This document shows, piece after piece, positions 9,034 to 17,958 of a stretch of DNA of 63,982 nt. The translations under genes and the position numbers were made by a program. The number at the start of each line of letters is the position of its first letter. The stretch's first letter is position 1. This DNA comes from an uncultured Devosia sp. GTDB lineage: Bacteria > Pseudomonadota > Alphaproteobacteria > Rhizobiales > Devosiaceae. Location: NCBI RefSeq assembly GCF_946479885.1, contig NZ_CAMLHM010000017.1, forward strand, positions 1-63,982, read 5' to 3'. Under the pieces are notes generated by a model that did no database searches, had not been told where the DNA came from, and saw nothing but the letters and a program-made list of their open reading frames with translations.

Positions 9034-9402
9034 ATGAAACTCAATCACGCCAACCTGGCGGTGGTCGATGTCGGCGCCACCATTGCGTTCTTCGAGCGCT
9101 TTCTTGGCTTTACCGTCCTCGCCAATCGCAACGATGCCTTCGCTGTCCTCGACGACGGCCACGGCTTCGTCTTCAACCTCATGGTTCCCGCCAAGGGCGA
9201 GGTCGTCGCCTATTCCCGCAACTTTCACCTGGGCTTTTTCGTCGCCGACGAGGCAGCGGTTCGCGACAAGCATGCCGAACTGACCGATGCCGGCGTCGAA
9301 ACGGGCGACGTCCAGTTCCACAAGCGCGGCCCCACCGGCAGCGTCGGCTTTTACTGCATGACGCCCGGTGGCTTTCTCATCGAGGTTGCCGCCAACCTCT
9401 AG
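9034..9402 (+). CDS. VOC family protein
   Basis: A 122-residue single-domain vicinal-oxygen-chelate protein, starting LNHANLAVVDV and ending GFLIEVAANL, with the conserved Phe-Phe-Glu-Arg helix (AFFERFLGF). It is only distantly similar to the neighbouring VOC gene at 8322-8732. ATG 9034 begins right at the first beta strand. Followed by a strong bidirectional terminator. The substrate is unknown. Confidence 0.88.
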   Translation: MKLNHANLAVVDVGATIAFFERFLGFTVLANRNDAFAVLDDGHGFVFNLMVPAKGEVVAYSRNFHLGFFVADEAAVRDKHAELTDAGVETGDVQFHKRGPTGSVGFYCMTPGGFLIEVAANL

Positions 9403-9411
9403 CGCAAAACG

Positions 9412-9440
9412 GAACCGCCCGGTCGATGACCGGGCGGTTC
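9412..9440. terminator. Bidirectional hairpin between convergent genes
   Basis: A perfect 13-bp stem (GAACCGCCCGGTC with GACCGGGCGGTTC) and 3-nt loop lie between the end of the VOC gene and the end of the bacterioferritin gene. It is the likely terminator for both transcripts. Confidence 0.75.
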
Positions 9441-9458
9441 AAGGCAATTGGGGATGGC

Positions 9459-9944
9459 TTACTCGGCTTCGTCAGCGGAGGCCGAATTGAGCTGGCCGTA
9501 TTTTTCTTCGCCGATCTTGGAGAGCAGATCGAGCTGGGTTTCGAGGAAGTCGATATGGCCTTCCTCGTCGGTCAGCAGCGCCTCGAACAGGTTCTTGGAC
9601 ACATAGTCGCCCAGCTGTTCGCAGAGTTCGCGGCTGGCCTTGTAGGCCGCGCGGGCGTCATACTCGCCGGCAAGATCGGCTTCCAGCACTTCCTTGATGG
9701 TCTGGCCGATTCGCAGCGGCGCGACGCGCTGCAGGTTGGGGTGACCTTCGAGGAAGATGATGCGCTCGATCAGACGATCGGCATGATGCATCTCTTCAAT
9801 GGATTCGGCGCGTTCCTTGGAGGCCAGCTTCTTGTAGCCCCAGTCGTCGAGAAGACGATAATGGACCCAATACTGGTTGACTGCACCCAGTTCGAGAAAG
9901 AGGGCTTCGTTAAGCCGCTCGATGACCTGTGCTTCGCCTTTCAC
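9459..9944 (-). CDS. bfr: Bacterioferritin
   Basis: A 161-residue haem-containing ferritin that oxidises and stores iron as a 24-mer. The four-helix bundle carries the di-iron ligands: Glu in [11 protein letters not shown], Glu and His in EEMHHADRL, Glu in [10 protein letters not shown], and Glu/His in [10 protein letters not shown]. The start is the GTG at 9944 ([14 protein letters not shown] follows) because GGAGTGGAG sits just upstream and the family begins there. A longer upstream extension would run through bfd in another frame. It overlaps the 3' end of bfd by 35 bp on the same strand. Confidence 0.96.
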   Translation of the reverse strand: MKGEAQVIERLNEALFLELGAVNQYWVHYRLLDDWGYKKLASKERAESIEEMHHADRLIERIIFLEGHPNLQRVAPLRIGQTIKEVLEADLAGEYDARAAYKASRELCEQLGDYVSKNLFEALLTDEEGHIDFLETQLDLLSKIGEEKYGQLNSASADEAE

Positions 9945-10221
9945 GACGTACTCCACTCCGTTGCTGCTTGAGCTTTTCGAGCCCAGTCGGAAGCGAAACG
10001 ACGTCGCCAGACTGTTGGGCTTGCTGCGAGTGGTAGTTTTCGGTGACGCGAACAATAATGTCCACCACATTCGGCACGCAGCCGCTGCATTTGGCGCGAC
10101 GATTGAGCTCGGAATAGACCTTGGCCGGAACCACGAGCTGCCAGGGATCAGCGTTGAGCAAATCGAGGACGATATCCTCGATCTCCTTGGATGTGATCAT
10201 GTTGCATTGACAGACGAGCAT
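9910..10221 (-). CDS. bfd: Bacterioferritin-associated ferredoxin (Bfd-like)
   Basis: A 103-residue [2Fe-2S] protein that would reduce the iron core of bacterioferritin to release Fe(II). The four cluster cysteines are visible as CQC (C4, C6) and CSGC (C45, C48), the exact Bfd spacing type. The basic C-terminal tail after residue 65 is longer than in E. coli Bfd and overlaps the bfr start by 35 bp, suggesting translational coupling. I could not find a clear Irr, RirA or Fur box upstream. Confidence 0.93.
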   Translation of the reverse strand: MLVCQCNMITSKEIEDIVLDLLNADPWQLVVPAKVYSELNRRAKCSGCVPNVVDIIVRVTENYHSQQAQQSGDVVSLPTGLEKLKQQRSGVRRERRSTGHRAA

Positions 10222-10346
10222 GGTGGCGCGACGGGGTCAGGTGGAGCTTGCTGGGCGCATAAAGCGGCGCGATTAGATGAATGTCAAGGTCAAGTAATGT
10301 CGCATTGCTAGCGCACTGCGTCATCCCTTGGCCGCGCTGCGGCTGC

Positions 10347-10409
10347 GCCGCGCTTGCGGTCATGTGTGCCCCACTGGGCCGCGTAGGTTTCTGCCGCGCT
10401 TGCGGTCAT
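10347..10409. repeat. 17-bp direct repeat in the bfd/esterase gap
   Basis: GCCGCGCTTGCGGTCAT occurs at 10347-10363 and again at 10393-10409, a 46-bp period, within the 278-bp gap between divergent bfd and esterase genes. The first copy is preceded by further GCCGCGCTGCGG-like sequence. The function is unknown. Confidence 0.5.
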
Positions 10410-10499
10410 ATCGGTCGCGTCTCTGCGGGCTTGACCCGGTGCCGCGAAGCGAAACATTTGTGTGGGTTCGCGCGTAACTAGGGCGAACGCGGAACTTGC

Positions 10500-11312
10500 A
10501 TGGCCCTCTCCCTTCTCAGTCTTTTCAATACGCTCATTCCCAAGGACCGCGGTTCGCGCCTGGTGGCGCGGGATGTCGCCTATGGTCCGGCGGCTCGTCA
10601 CAAGCTCGATATCTATGCGCCACGAAAGTCCGAGGGACCGCTGCCGGTGGTGTTCTTCGTCTATGGCGGGTCATGGATGGATGGCGACCGGCACAATTAT
10701 GGCTTTGCCGGGCGGGCGCTGGCGGCTTTGGGCTATGTCACCGTCATCGCCGACTACCGCCTGGTGCCCGAGGTCGAATATCCGGGCTTTGTCGAGGATG
10801 GAGCGGCCGCATTTTCCTGGGTGGCCGAGCACATAGATCAGTATGGCGGCGATGGGCGGCGGATGGCGCTGATGGGCCATTCGGCGGGGGCCTACAACGC
10901 CGCCATGCTGGCGCTCGACGGTGCCTATCTCAGGCGCGCCGGGCTGATCGAGCGGGTGCGCTGCGTGGTGGGGTTGTCGGGGCCGTATGATTTTTTCCCG
11001 TTCGACGGACCGATCAGCCTGCGCACATTCGGAGCGGTGCGCGACCCCAGGGCCACGCAGCCGATCAACCACGTAACGCCGGGTTCGCCGCCCATGCTAC
11101 TGGGCCATGGCGGCAAGGATCGACTGGTCCTGCCGCGCAACAGCGTCGCACTGGCACAGTGCCTGCGCGAGGCCGGCGTGACGGTGGACGAAGCCCATTA
11201 CCCCAGGCTCGGGCATGCCGAGCCGCTGCTGGCGCTGAGCCGGCCGGTACGCGGCATCGCGCCAGTGCTGGCGGATGTCGCGGCGTTCCTGCGCATTCAC
11301 CTCACCGCTTAG
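10500..11312 (+). CDS. Alpha/beta hydrolase (esterase), paralogue of the 6556 gene
   Basis: A 270-residue hydrolase without a signal peptide. It has the oxyanion motif VYGGSW, nucleophile GHSAG (Ser near residue 128), an acidic residue in GGKDRLVL and the catalytic His in LGHAEP. It shares DIYAPR, IADYRLVPEVEYPGF, QYGGD, GHSAGAYNAAMLALD and LSGPYDFFPF with the exported hydrolase at 6556-7569. The two therefore arose by duplication, with one now exported and one cytoplasmic. The substrate is unknown; carboxylesterase is the safest description. Confidence 0.9.
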   Translation: MALSLLSLFNTLIPKDRGSRLVARDVAYGPAARHKLDIYAPRKSEGPLPVVFFVYGGSWMDGDRHNYGFAGRALAALGYVTVIADYRLVPEVEYPGFVEDGAAAFSWVAEHIDQYGGDGRRMALMGHSAGAYNAAMLALDGAYLRRAGLIERVRCVVGLSGPYDFFPFDGPISLRTFGAVRDPRATQPINHVTPGSPPMLLGHGGKDRLVLPRNSVALAQCLREAGVTVDEAHYPRLGHAEPLLALSRPVRGIAPVLADVAAFLRIHLTA

Positions 11313-11380
11313 CCCCGCTTGCTCCGTGGCGTCGCTCGGATAAAGTGCGTTCGCGGCTGGGGTTGGAGGAGACGGGTTTC

Positions 11381-12643
11381 ATGGCTGGATTGAAGTCGCT
11401 GCGGCGCGGGCTGTTGGGGCTGGCACTGGTGATGCTGGCGGCCATTGGGGCGTCGGCGACGGAAGAGCGGCCCTTCGACGCCTGCGCGGCTGCAGCGGCC
11501 AGCCAGTTCGAGACCGGCTTTGAGGATATCGGCCGGGAAAGCTGGGAGATCGATACCGACGCGGCCATCGCCGCCTGCATGGCGGCGCTGGAAGATGAGC
11601 CCGGTTCCGCACAGGTCAAGGGTTGGCTGGCGCGCGCCTATTTCGCCGCCGGCGATACGAGCAAGGCCGTACCGCTGTTCGAGGAAGCGGCCGCTGCCGG
11701 CAATGTGGTGGCGCTGGCCATCTATGGCGACATGCTGACGACGGGCGATGGCGTCGACGTGGATATGGAGCGCGGCGCACAGCTTCTGACGCAGGGCGCC
11801 GAAGCCGGCTTCGCGCTGGCGCAGAACAGCCTGGGCCTCAGCTACGATTTCGGCGAGGGACTGGAGCAGGACTATACGCAGGCGGCGCGCTGGTACCGCG
11901 CCGCGGCCGAGCAGGGCATGAGCAAGGCGCAGTCCAATCTGGGGCTGATGTATCAGGAGGGGCTGGGCGTGCCGCGTGACTACGTCGCCGCGGCGGCATG
12001 GTTCGAGCTGGCGGTGGCCCAGGGCGATGCGTCGGGCCAGGTCAATCTGGGCAAGCTGCTGCAGGATGGCACTGGCCAGCCGGCAGATCCGGCGCGCGCT
12101 GCCGAGCTCTACCGGCTCGCCGCCGACCAGGGCGACATGTATGGGCAGAACAATCTCGGCTTCCTGCTGGAGAATGGCTTGGGCGTCGAGGCCGATGTCG
12201 ACGCGGCCGCAGAGCTCTACCAGCAGGCCGCCGATCAGGGCCTGGCGCTGGCCCAGCACAACCTGGCGCTGCTCTATGAGGATGGCCGCGGCGTCAAGCA
12301 GGACTACAAACGGGCGCTCGAGCTCTATCGGCAGGCCGCCGAAGGCGGGGAAATGCGCGCCGCGGTCAATCTGGGGCTGCTGTATCTCGACGGTCTGGGT
12401 ACCGACGTTGACTATGACGAAGCCATCAAGTGGACGCAGCTGGCGGCCGACAGCGATCAGCCGATTGCGCTCAACAATCTCGGTCATATCTACGAAAACG
12501 GCCTGGGCGTGCCGGCCGACCGCGACCGGGCGATCGCCTATTACCAGCAGGCCGCCGACCAGGGTTATGAGCTGGCCGCAGACAATCTGGCCCGGCTGAC
12601 CGGGCCCTCGACGCCGAGCACCGGCAAGACCAAGACCAAGTAG
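11381..12643 (+). CDS. Secreted Sel1-repeat (tetratricopeptide-like) protein
   Basis: A 420-residue protein with a signal peptide (GLLGLALVMLAAIGASA) and about eight Sel1-like repeats of ~36 residues from residue 95 to the end. Each repeat shows the pattern A-x-x-x-L-G-x-x-Y/L-x-x-G-x-G-V with alternating helices. Sel1 proteins usually act as periplasmic scaffolds in envelope or signalling complexes; no partner is indicated here. ATG 11381 follows TTGGAGGA. It is convergent with the DUF599 gene, one base apart. Confidence 0.92.
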   Translation: MAGLKSLRRGLLGLALVMLAAIGASATEERPFDACAAAAASQFETGFEDIGRESWEIDTDAAIAACMAALEDEPGSAQVKGWLARAYFAAGDTSKAVPLFEEAAAAGNVVALAIYGDMLTTGDGVDVDMERGAQLLTQGAEAGFALAQNSLGLSYDFGEGLEQDYTQAARWYRAAAEQGMSKAQSNLGLMYQEGLGVPRDYVAAAAWFELAVAQGDASGQVNLGKLLQDGTGQPADPARAAELYRLAADQGDMYGQNNLGFLLENGLGVEADVDAAAELYQQAADQGLALAQHNLALLYEDGRGVKQDYKRALELYRQAAEGGEMRAAVNLGLLYLDGLGTDVDYDEAIKWTQLAADSDQPIALNNLGHIYENGLGVPADRDRAIAYYQQAADQGYELAADNLARLTGPSTPSTGKTKTK

Positions 12644-12644
12644 C

Positions 12645-13349
12645 CTACCTGGTCTTTTCGGCCTGGCGCCTTGCCGCGATGATTGCGGCGGAGGCGGCGG
12701 TGCGGTGCGAGGACGAGAAGAACTCGCGATGCGCCAGGATGGCGATCGTGGCGATGCAGGCAGCGATCGGCAGCCATTCGGAGACGAACCAGGCGACCGT
12801 CGAGACCGAGAAGTAGTAGGCGCGGATGCCGCTGTTGAAGTTCTTGGCCCCCAGCGCATTCATGCGGGTAATGGCGTCGATCTCCTCCTCCGAGGTCGGG
12901 GCAGAGTGGTCGATGGCGCCCAGCATGATGCAGAAGTGGTTGAACTGGCGCAGCGACAGCGTGAAGGCAAAGAAGGCCAGCACGAACATGACCAACATCA
13001 CCAGCAGATGGAGCTGCACATCGAGGGTGGTGTAGGTGCGGTTGAGCGACAGGGAACCGAGCGCCTCCATCAGCGCGGGTACCTGGCCGAAGACGGCGAA
13101 GATGGCCAGGATCAGCAGCACGGCCGTCGAGGCGAGGAAGCTCACCGAGCCCATGATATTGCCCGACAGGATTGCGTCGAACGGAGACTCGCGCACGGCC
13201 GCGTTGGCGACCCAGCGGCGGCGCTGCATGTTCATGATGGTCGACAGCGACGGCCGCCAGCGCTCCACCATCGGCACGATGATATTGTAGGCAAAGTAGC
13301 AAATCAGCGGGAACAGGGTGGAGATCAGCGTCGTCGACAAGGCAGGCAC
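12645..13349 (-). CDS. DUF599 family integral membrane protein
   Basis: About 234 residues with four predicted transmembrane segments (near residues 5-25, 70-95, 115-140 and 185-205) and the conserved block RRRWVANAAVRESPFDAILSG, followed by a GSVSFLAST segment, that marks DUF599. The function is not known. The start is uncertain: the GTG at 13349 puts the first membrane helix at the N-terminus, as in the family. Frames continue upstream to 13454 without family similarity. Confidence 0.8.
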   Translation of the reverse strand: MPALSTTLISTLFPLICYFAYNIIVPMVERWRPSLSTIMNMQRRRWVANAAVRESPFDAILSGNIMGSVSFLASTAVLLILAIFAVFGQVPALMEALGSLSLNRTYTTLDVQLHLLVMLVMFVLAFFAFTLSLRQFNHFCIMLGAIDHSAPTSEEEIDAITRMNALGAKNFNSGIRAYYFSVSTVAWFVSEWLPIAACIATIAILAHREFFSSSHRTAASAAIIAARRQAEKTR

Positions 13350-13453
13350 TCCACACGCGCCCCCAATGTGCGCCCGATTCTCATAGCTCAGGGCCACGCT
13401 GGCGCGAAAGCGGGAATCTCTGTCTGCGCATCGGACTTCGGTGGCTCCCGTCA

Positions 13454-13580
13454 CCCCACCCTCAATCCCTCCCCATCAAGGGGAGGGAGGCGCCAGATCG
13501 ACCTGCAAGGATTGTCTCGATACCTCCGCGACCGGTGCGCGGGCTTCCCTCCCCCTTGTGGGGAGGGATTGAGGGTGGGG
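13454..13580. repeat. Inverted pair of C/G-rich 35-bp repeats
   Basis: The left arm at 13454-13488 and right arm at 13546-13580 are near-identical reverse complements (cores CCCTCCCCATCAAGGGGAGG and CCTCCCCCTTGTGGGGAGG). Each arm is itself a hairpin. This belongs to a family of intergenic repeats seen elsewhere in the window (24918-25016, 36831-36870, 53242-53278, 60118-60138). It lies between the DUF599 gene start and the end of the aldo/keto reductase gene. Confidence 0.75.
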
Positions 13581-13634
13581 GTGGGCCACAGCCACCAGAG
13601 CCGGACGAGTCCGAAACGCCGGCAGTAAGCCGGC

Positions 13635-14672
13635 TCAGATCGTCCGCGGATACCGCCGATGTAGGGCGTCGATTTCGGTGAGGAGTTCGGGCGTAAGCGT
13701 CACTTCGGCCGCGCCAAGGGCGTTGGCCAGTTGCGCTGTGCTCGTGGCGCCGATGATGACCGAGGTCATGAACGGGCGGGTCAGGGCAAAGGCGATGGCC
13801 ATCTGTGCCGGGTCGAGGCCGTGGCGAGCCGCCAGTGCCTGGTACTGTTTCACAGCCGCCTCGGAATGCTCGTTGAGCCGCCAGAACGCCTTCTGGTAGT
13901 CGAGCCGGCTGCCGGGGGGAACCTGGCCGTCATTGTACTTGCCGGTGAGCAGGCCGCCGGCCAGCGGCGAGTAAGCCAGTAACCCGACCTGTTCATGGTG
14001 GCTGAGTTCGGCCAGGTCGAGATCGAAATGGCGACGCAGGAGATTGTATTCGTTCTGCACCGACACTAGCCGCGGCAGGCCCTTGGCCTCGGCGAGGCGC
14101 AGCCATTGACCGATGCCCCAGGTGGTCTCGTTGGAGACGCCGGCATGGCGGAGCTTGCCCTCCTTGATCAGGTCGCCGAGCGTTTCGAGCATCTCCCCGA
14201 GATTGGCCAGAACGTCGGCTGTTTCCTGCTTGTGCGGCGCATAGGTCCAGGAGCCGTCGAAGTTGTAGCTGCCGCGGCTGGCCCAATGGATCTGGTAGAG
14301 ATCGAGGTAGTCGGTCTTGAGCCGGCGCAGGCTCTGCTCGAAGGCGGTGCGGATCGAGGGGCCGTCGGCGCGGCGCCCGTCGCGCAGGAACCTGGTGCCG
14401 CCCCCGCCGATCTTGGAGGCGATGATCCATTTGTCGCGCTTGCCTGATTTCTCAAGCCAGGTGCCGATGATCTCCTCGGTGCGGCCGGAGGTCTGGGGGC
14501 TCCCCGGAACGGCATAGAGCTCGGCGGTATCCATGAAATTGACGCCGGCATCGAGCGCCATGTCGATCTGGGCATGGCCCTCGGCCTCGGTATTCTGGCT
14601 GCCCCAGGTCATGGTGCCCAGGCAAATCTCGGTAACCTCAAGGTCGGTGCGGCCAAGTGGCTTCAATTTCAT
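13635..14672 (-). CDS. Aldo/keto reductase (Tas-like)
   Basis: A 345-residue NADP(H)-dependent oxidoreductase with a TIM-barrel fold. The catalytic tetrad residues are visible as Asp and Tyr in DTAELY, Lys in IASKIG and His in QIHWA. The cofactor-binding end is SVIIGATSTAQL. Length and the DTAELY/SGRTEEIIG segments match the Tas/YghZ-like group. ATG 14672 starts MKLKPLGRTDLEV, the normal family start. The physiological substrate is unknown. Confidence 0.93.
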   Translation of the reverse strand: MKLKPLGRTDLEVTEICLGTMTWGSQNTEAEGHAQIDMALDAGVNFMDTAELYAVPGSPQTSGRTEEIIGTWLEKSGKRDKWIIASKIGGGGTRFLRDGRRADGPSIRTAFEQSLRRLKTDYLDLYQIHWASRGSYNFDGSWTYAPHKQETADVLANLGEMLETLGDLIKEGKLRHAGVSNETTWGIGQWLRLAEAKGLPRLVSVQNEYNLLRRHFDLDLAELSHHEQVGLLAYSPLAGGLLTGKYNDGQVPPGSRLDYQKAFWRLNEHSEAAVKQYQALAARHGLDPAQMAIAFALTRPFMTSVIIGATSTAQLANALGAAEVTLTPELLTEIDALHRRYPRTI

Positions 14673-14793
14673 CGGCGATCTCGGGAGCTGGTATGGAAGG
14701 CGAGGGCACACTAGCCGATGTCGCCGACATTGACAGGCGGCGAGAAGAGAAAATCGTGGCGTCAAAAAAGCGTCACGGAGCATCCTTTTAGGG

Positions 14794-14822
14794 TTGAGCT
14801 ATGCCGCCCGACCCCCTATATA
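14794..14822 (+). promoter_or_regulatory. Sigma-70-type promoter of the initiator tRNA gene
   Basis: TTGAGC at 14794-14799 and TATATA at 14817-14822 are separated by exactly 17 nt, followed by a C-rich discriminator. Transcription would begin near 14829, about 58 nt before the tRNA. Confidence 0.65.
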
Positions 14823-14886
14823 CCCCTCACGTCGCGACCACGGTCGCACTGATGGTGATCTTACCGGCACCGTCTGACGCCCTTGA

Positions 14887-14963
<77 letters not shown>

Positions 14964-14965
14964 AA

Positions 14966-15003
14966 AAAAGCCCAGTGAACTCAACGAGTTTGCTGGGCTT
15001 TTC
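14966..15003 (+). terminator. Intrinsic terminator after tRNA-fMet
   Basis: A hairpin with arms AAAAGCCCAGTGAACTC and GAGTTTGCTGGGCTTTT (two mismatches) starts 2 nt after the tRNA CCA and is followed by T-rich sequence. Confidence 0.85.
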
Positions 15004-15091
15004 CTTTTTGCCCGGACAATCTGGCGCGTTGACATGGCTGGTACCCTGTCGCAGAGACGCTGACGTGGTTTTCGGCTGCTTGGGGTGAATT

Positions 15092-15757
15092 ATGGCGGTG
15101 CCAAGTGCGGTGGCGGGTCTGTTGCGGCGTCCGGCCAGGCTTGGCGACGCCGTCTATGCCGCCATCTTCGAGCGTATCATGGCGCTCGAGATCACGCCCG
15201 GCGAGCGGATTTCTGTCGATGCGGTGGCGCGCCAGCTCGGCGTGTCGCAGACCCCGATTCGCGAGGCCATGGCCCGGCTCGAAAGCGAAGGGCTGGTGCG
15301 CAAGACGCCGCTGGTTGGCTATAGCGCCACGGCGCGCCTGACCACCGCCGAACTCACCGATCTCTATGAAATGCGGCTGCAGCTCGAGCCGTTTGCCGCG
15401 CGCAAATGTGCGGCGCTGATGCCCGAGGCTGTGATCGAGCAGCTGGAGGCTTTGTGCCAGGAGATGGCTGACCTGGCTGGCCGGGAGGGTGCGGCCGCCT
15501 ATGCTCAGTTTGCCCAGCTCGACATGGCGTTCCACGACCAGATCGCGGTCAGCGCCGGCAATGCACTCGTTGCCGAAGCGCTGGGGCGGCTGCACGCACA
15601 TGTGCATCTGTTCCGCCTCCAGGCGCAGGCCAAGGTGCCCGATGCGGCCAATGCCGAGCATGCGCAACTGATCGCGGCGATCCGGGCACGCGATGGCGAT
15701 CGCGCCGAAGCGGCGATGCGTGATCACATCGGGCGGTCGTGGCGGCGCTTCGTGTGA
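15092..15757 (+). CDS. GntR family transcriptional regulator (FCD domain)
   Basis: A 221-residue regulator. The N-terminal winged helix-turn-helix has the ISVDAVARQLGVSQTPIREAMARLESEGL signature split around residues 40-68. The C-terminal FCD all-helical ligand domain contains the metal-binding-type residues Asp (LDMAFHDQI) and His (HAHVHLF, EHAQLI). Such regulators usually sense organic acids. The nearest candidate target is the L-serine dehydratase gene downstream on the opposite strand, but I see no operator that proves it. Confidence 0.92.
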   Translation: MAVPSAVAGLLRRPARLGDAVYAAIFERIMALEITPGERISVDAVARQLGVSQTPIREAMARLESEGLVRKTPLVGYSATARLTTAELTDLYEMRLQLEPFAARKCAALMPEAVIEQLEALCQEMADLAGREGAAAYAQFAQLDMAFHDQIAVSAGNALVAEALGRLHAHVHLFRLQAQAKVPDAANAEHAQLIAAIRARDGDRAEAAMRDHIGRSWRRFV

Positions 15758-15810
15758 TCCCAGAGGTCAGCAAGTGCTGACCCGGAGATCGGCAGGCGCC
15801 GACTCAGAGG

Positions 15811-17205
15811 TCAGCAGGCGACCACGTTGACGGCGAGGCCCGCGAGGCTGGTTTCCTTGTAGCGGTCGCTCATGTCCAGCCCGGTCTGGCGCATGGTTTC
15901 GATGCAGGCGTCGAGCGGCACGGCATGGGTGCCATCGCCCTTGAGGGCCAGCGAGGCGGCGGTGACGGCCTTGACCGCGCCAAAGGCATTGCGCTCGATG
16001 CAGGGGATCTGGACCAGCCCGCCGACGGGGTCGCAGGTCATGCCCAGATGGTGTTCGAGGGCAATCTCGGCGGCGTTTTCGACCTGGGCCGGCGTGCCGC
16101 CCATGATGGCACAGAGGCCCGCCGCGGCCATGGCGGAGGCCGAGCCGACCTCACCCTGGCAGCCCACTTCGGCGCCCGAGATCGACGCGTTGTGTTTGAT
16201 GATGCCGCCGATGGCTGCGGCGGTGAGGAGGTAGTCGCGCACCGATTGCGCGCCGGCGGCGGCGTTGAACTTGAGGAAGTACTTCATCACTGATGGAATG
16301 ACGCCGGCGGCGCCATTGGTGGGGGCCGTGACGACCCGTCCGCCGGCCGCGTTTTCCTCGTTGACCGCCATGGCATACAGGCTCAGCCAGTCATTGGCCA
16401 TCAGCGGGGTCAGCTCGTTGCGCTGCCACTGCGCGTCGAGCTGGAGGAAGATGCCGCGGGCGCGACGCTTGACGTTGAGCCCACCGGGCATGATGCCCTC
16501 CTGCGCAATGCCGCGGTCGATGCAGGTGCTCATGACGGTCCAGATTTCGTCGATGCCCCGGTCGAGCGCAGTGCGGCTGCGGGTTACTTCCTCATTGGCC
16601 CGCTTCATGCCGGCTATGGAAAGGCCCGAGGCGGCGGCCATGGCCAGCATGGATTTGGCATCGGCAAAGGGATAGGGCACGTCGGCCTGGTCAGGGGAGG
16701 CACCCTTGAGGGCGTCAAGTTCGTCGGCGCTGACGACGAAGCCGCCACCGATGGAATAATAGGCCCGGCGCAGGAGCAATTGGCCATCGGCGTCGTAAGC
16801 GGCAAATTGCAGGCCATTGGGGTGGCCGGGCAGGGCGTTGCGCTTGTCAAAGACCAGGTCGACGGCGGGCCGGAAGCGATATTGCGCATGGCCGGGCGGT
16901 TGCACATGGCCGCTGGCTTCGACACTGGCGATGATGGCGTCCATGGCATCAGGATCGACGGTTCTGGGGTCTTCGCCGCAGAGGCCCAGAATGACGGCGC
17001 GACCACTGCCATGACCGATGCCGGTAAAGGCCAGGGAGCCATGCAGGCTCGCCGTCAGCGCTGCGGGGCGGGCATTGACCGCGCGCGGCCAGTTGCTGGT
17101 CTTGAGCTCATCGAGGAAGCGCCGGGCGGCCGTCATCGGTCCCATCGTGTGGGAACTGGAGGGGCCGATACCGATCTTGAAGACGTCGAAGATTGAAAGA
17201 AACAT
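15811..17205 (-). CDS. sdaA: L-serine ammonia-lyase (L-serine dehydratase), iron-sulfur type
   Basis: A 464-residue single-chain enzyme converting L-serine to pyruvate and ammonia with a [4Fe-4S] cluster. The N-terminal beta domain begins FLSIFDVFKIGIGPSSSHTMGP, and the C-terminal alpha domain contains the cluster cysteines in AEVGCQGEVGSAS and in MTCDPVGGLVQIPC. The length matches fused alpha-beta SdaA/SdaB. I used ATG 17205 (MFLSIFDVF), the usual family start; ATG 17214 adds three residues and cannot be excluded. No clear ribosome-binding site marks either. Confidence 0.95.
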   Translation of the reverse strand: MFLSIFDVFKIGIGPSSSHTMGPMTAARRFLDELKTSNWPRAVNARPAALTASLHGSLAFTGIGHGSGRAVILGLCGEDPRTVDPDAMDAIIASVEASGHVQPPGHAQYRFRPAVDLVFDKRNALPGHPNGLQFAAYDADGQLLLRRAYYSIGGGFVVSADELDALKGASPDQADVPYPFADAKSMLAMAAASGLSIAGMKRANEEVTRSRTALDRGIDEIWTVMSTCIDRGIAQEGIMPGGLNVKRRARGIFLQLDAQWQRNELTPLMANDWLSLYAMAVNEENAAGGRVVTAPTNGAAGVIPSVMKYFLKFNAAAGAQSVRDYLLTAAAIGGIIKHNASISGAEVGCQGEVGSASAMAAAGLCAIMGGTPAQVENAAEIALEHHLGMTCDPVGGLVQIPCIERNAFGAVKAVTAASLALKGDGTHAVPLDACIETMRQTGLDMSDRYKETSLAGLAVNVVAC

Positions 17206-17352
17206 GAGGCCCATTGTGCATGAAACCCGACGGTCAGCAATTGACGGTCACGGTATTGTTTCGCAAACGGCAACAGTGCGTGGCGGAGAGGGCGATTGCG
17301 CCGCCGGGGCCGCTGGCCGATATGTCAGATAACACGAGTTCTGGAGAGCGGC

Positions 17353-17958
17353 ATGGCCGACTATCACTATCGCGAAGGGCAGGGCGCCGATGCACAGGCG
17401 CCGTTGTTCCTGGTGTTTCACGGCACGGGGGGCGATGAAAACCAGTTCTTTGACCTGGCGGGCCAACTGCTGCCCGGGGCCCGCGTCGTCGCGCCACGCG
17501 GCGATGTGAGCGAGGGCGGCGCCCTGCGCTATTTCCGGCGCACCGGCGAGGGCGTCTATGACATGGACGATCTGCGCCTGCGCGTCGGGCAGATGATTGC
17601 CTTTGTCGAGGCCCGCAAGGCCGAGGGCGCGCCGCAAAGCGTGGTGGGACTAGGCTATTCCAACGGCGCCAATATCCTGGCGGCGATGCAGTTCGCGGCG
17701 CCCGGCCTGTTCGACGCCAGCGTGCTGATGCATCCGCTGATCCCCTTCGCGCCGCCAGCGGCCGATTTTGCCGGCAAGCGCGTGCTGATCACGGCGGGCC
17801 AGCGAGATCCGATCGCGCCGGCGGCGGCAACGCAGCGGCTGAACGACTATTTTGCCAGCAATGGCGCGGCGGCGTCGCTGTTCTGGCATGCGGGGGGGCA
17901 CGAACTGCGCCAGGAGGAACTGCTCGAGGCCCAGGCTTTCCTGACCGCCGCCCGCTAA
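17353..17958 (+). CDS. Alpha/beta hydrolase, phospholipase/carboxylesterase type
   Basis: A 201-residue small serine hydrolase of the YsfI/EstB carboxylesterase group. It has the strand-plus-oxyanion motif VFHGTGGDENQF (near residue 22), nucleophile GYSNG (near residue 100), Asp in GQRDPI and His in AGGHEL. ATG 17353 follows GGAGAG. It overlaps the convergent downstream gene by four bases. The substrate is unknown. Confidence 0.9.
   Translation: MADYHYREGQGADAQAPLFLVFHGTGGDENQFFDLAGQLLPGARVVAPRGDVSEGGALRYFRRTGEGVYDMDDLRLRVGQMIAFVEARKAEGAPQSVVGLGYSNGANILAAMQFAAPGLFDASVLMHPLIPFAPPAADFAGKRVLITAGQRDPIAPAAATQRLNDYFASNGAAASLFWHAGGHELRQEELLEAQAFLTAAR

Noticed and set aside
8904..9971. Open frame of 355 codons crossing a VOC gene, a terminator and bfr
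   Set aside because: It runs across three real features in the wrong frame or strand and shows no domain.
11309..12859. Open frame of 516 codons antisense to the Sel1-repeat gene
   Set aside because: GC-rich coding sequence often leaves long open antisense frames. The translation is Arg/Pro/Gln-rich without any domain, while the sense strand has clear Sel1 repeats.
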